Source: [Clostridium] polysaccharolyticum
GTDB taxonomy: Bacteria > Bacillota > Clostridia > Lachnospirales > Lachnospiraceae
Length of the DNA stretch: 43,005 nucleotides
NCBI RefSeq assembly: GCF_900111595.1
Contig: NZ_FOHN01000006.1
Span: 1-43,005, forward strand
Reading direction: 5' to 3'
Part shown: piece by piece, positions 42,369 through 43,005 of the stretch
Layout of the letters: the number at the start of each line of letters is the position of its first letter
How positions within the stretch are numbered: the stretch's first letter is position 1
Program-made: the position numbers and the translations under genes
The notes under the pieces: model-generated
Told to the model about the DNA's origin: nothing
Database searches by the model: none
What the model saw: the letters and a program-made list of their open reading frames with translations, nothing else

Positions 42369-42969
42369 GATTTTTTCCTCCTTCGAAAATCTATTCTTTT
42401 GTAATTTACTGGTTTCTTCTGATGTCAAGCAGCTTCCTTGCCCGTTAATAATCTATCTACTATATATGTTATCGACATCTGTCTGTTTATTCATTATGCG
42501 AAAATGCTGTGGGTAAAACAATAAAATTTTTATAATAAAGCAATGCTTAAGTGAAATGAATCTAAAACAAAAAGAACCTGATATAAAACCTATTATTATT
42601 AAAAATAAATGAAACACGTGTCAAAACAGGAGTATTAAAATATATTGCTTTCCAAAATAAAGGGAACGTCAACAGAACATGCAGCAACAAATCCTTCCAA
42701 CAATTGGATAAAAGCAAAACATCCGTTGATTTCCAGCTAAACTGGAATAAAGAAGCAGAACAAGCAAGCACAGACTATATCCACTTTTAATGAAGGACGG
42801 CAAACATACGCCTTCCTTTATCTGATATCAAGAAGAAAATTTAGAAATCGCAATTCAAGTAACGTGAAGTAAATTACAAAACAGATAACCTGTATCCCCT
42901 TTTGCTGAACAGTGCAGGCTTGAGCATTTCAGCAAAACCAAAATACTGCAAGTAAGGTTTTCATTGAAA
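42369..42969. other. Gene-free right flank
   Basis: About 600 bases with no credible gene. Frames of 60-70 codons exist on both strands at 42562-42771 but have no SD and read as low-complexity. An imperfect hairpin lies near 42783-42812 (GAAGG...CCTTC). A perfect 10-base inverted repeat lies at 42900-42937. It ends at the CRISPR-like repeat. Confidence 0.6.
42900..42937. other. 10-base inverted repeat beside the CRISPR-like repeat
   Basis: TTTTGCTGAA (42900-42909) and TTCAGCAAAA (42928-42937), 18-base loop, no T-run on either strand. It is not a copy of the CRISPR repeat. Purpose unknown. Confidence 0.5.
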
Positions 42970-43005
42970 ATTTCCGTCCCCTTGCGGGGATTTACATCAA
43001 TTAAC
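42970..43005 (-). CRISPR. Single CRISPR-type repeat at the window edge (terminal repeat)
   Basis: The last 36 bases, read on the minus strand, start GTTAATTG, hold the palindrome CCCCGCAAGGGG and end GACGGAAAT. Length 36, GTT start, a C/G hairpin in the second half and a (G)GAAA(C) end are the form of type I/III repeats; the final T instead of C suggests a degenerate terminal repeat. Only one copy is in the window, so repetition cannot be shown. Read in this orientation, the array would lie beyond 43005 and be transcribed towards this window. Confidence 0.6.

Noticed and set aside
42562-42771. 69-codon minus frame and a similar plus frame
   Set aside because: No SD and no family resemblance on either strand; the plus frame has no ATG start.
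42900-42937. Inverted repeat considered as a second CRISPR repeat
   Set aside because: It lies at a plausible spacing but shares no sequence with the 36-base repeat.

Overview
This window looks like chromosome from a low-GC Gram-positive anaerobe of the Clostridia, most likely Lachnospiraceae. The evidence is AT-rich DNA with strong AGGAGG-type ribosome sites, an L27 with a cleavable N-terminal extension next to the Prp protease, an rplU-prp-rpmA-obg block preceded by TIGR03960/TIGR03936 radical-SAM genes and an RNase E/G gene, an AgrC/AgrA-type two-component pair, and a BaiN-type flavoprotein. The genus cannot be fixed from sequence reading alone. Most genes lie on the minus strand. Several starts given here were moved inward from the longest open frame because a Shine-Dalgarno (SD) site favours an internal ATG.

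Layout. 1-108: start of an exported protein that runs off the left edge. 390-3873: three-gene operon (VTC-type polyphosphate polymerase domain, DUF4956 membrane protein, CotH-type kinase with a tandem repeat). 4113-9186: a cluster read leftwards from one good promoter at 9241-9269. It holds an isochorismatase-fold hydrolase, an unrecognised helical protein, a stand-alone phosphohistidine domain, a stand-alone PEP-synthase-type ATP-binding domain, a thymidylate-kinase-like enzyme, and finally an XRE-aminotransferase fusion. This looks like a PEP-synthase-like phosphotransferase split into separate proteins, inside an uncharacterised small-molecule pathway. It is the best candidate here for an undescribed system.

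9331-19466: a repeat and stacked hairpins, then core translation genes (obgE, rpmA, prp, rplU with its leader, RNase E/G, two radical-SAM genes, Cys-tRNA deacylase), interrupted by a chemotaxis receptor (+) and a TraX-like membrane protein. 19739-24713: a zinc-ribbon membrane protein, then a MacB-topology ABC transporter (two permeases plus an ATPase) divergent from a small exported protein and a VanZ-family protein; this part is noticeably more AT-rich. 24736-28865: lipid kinase and SWIM/SNF2 helicase. 28995-29206: second copy of the 60-bp repeat and a probable small RNA. 29300-31329: AgrC/AgrA-like sensor and regulator. 31558-32994: miaB. 33077-34899: a lipoprotein and a secreted hydrolase-like gene cut by an in-frame UAG. 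35041-42368: M14 peptidase, 5-formyl-THF cyclo-ligase, DUF896, proB, two flavoproteins, and an EAL phosphodiesterase with a degenerate GGDEF. 42369-43005: no convincing gene. The last 36 bases have the form of a CRISPR repeat, so an array probably begins at the right edge.
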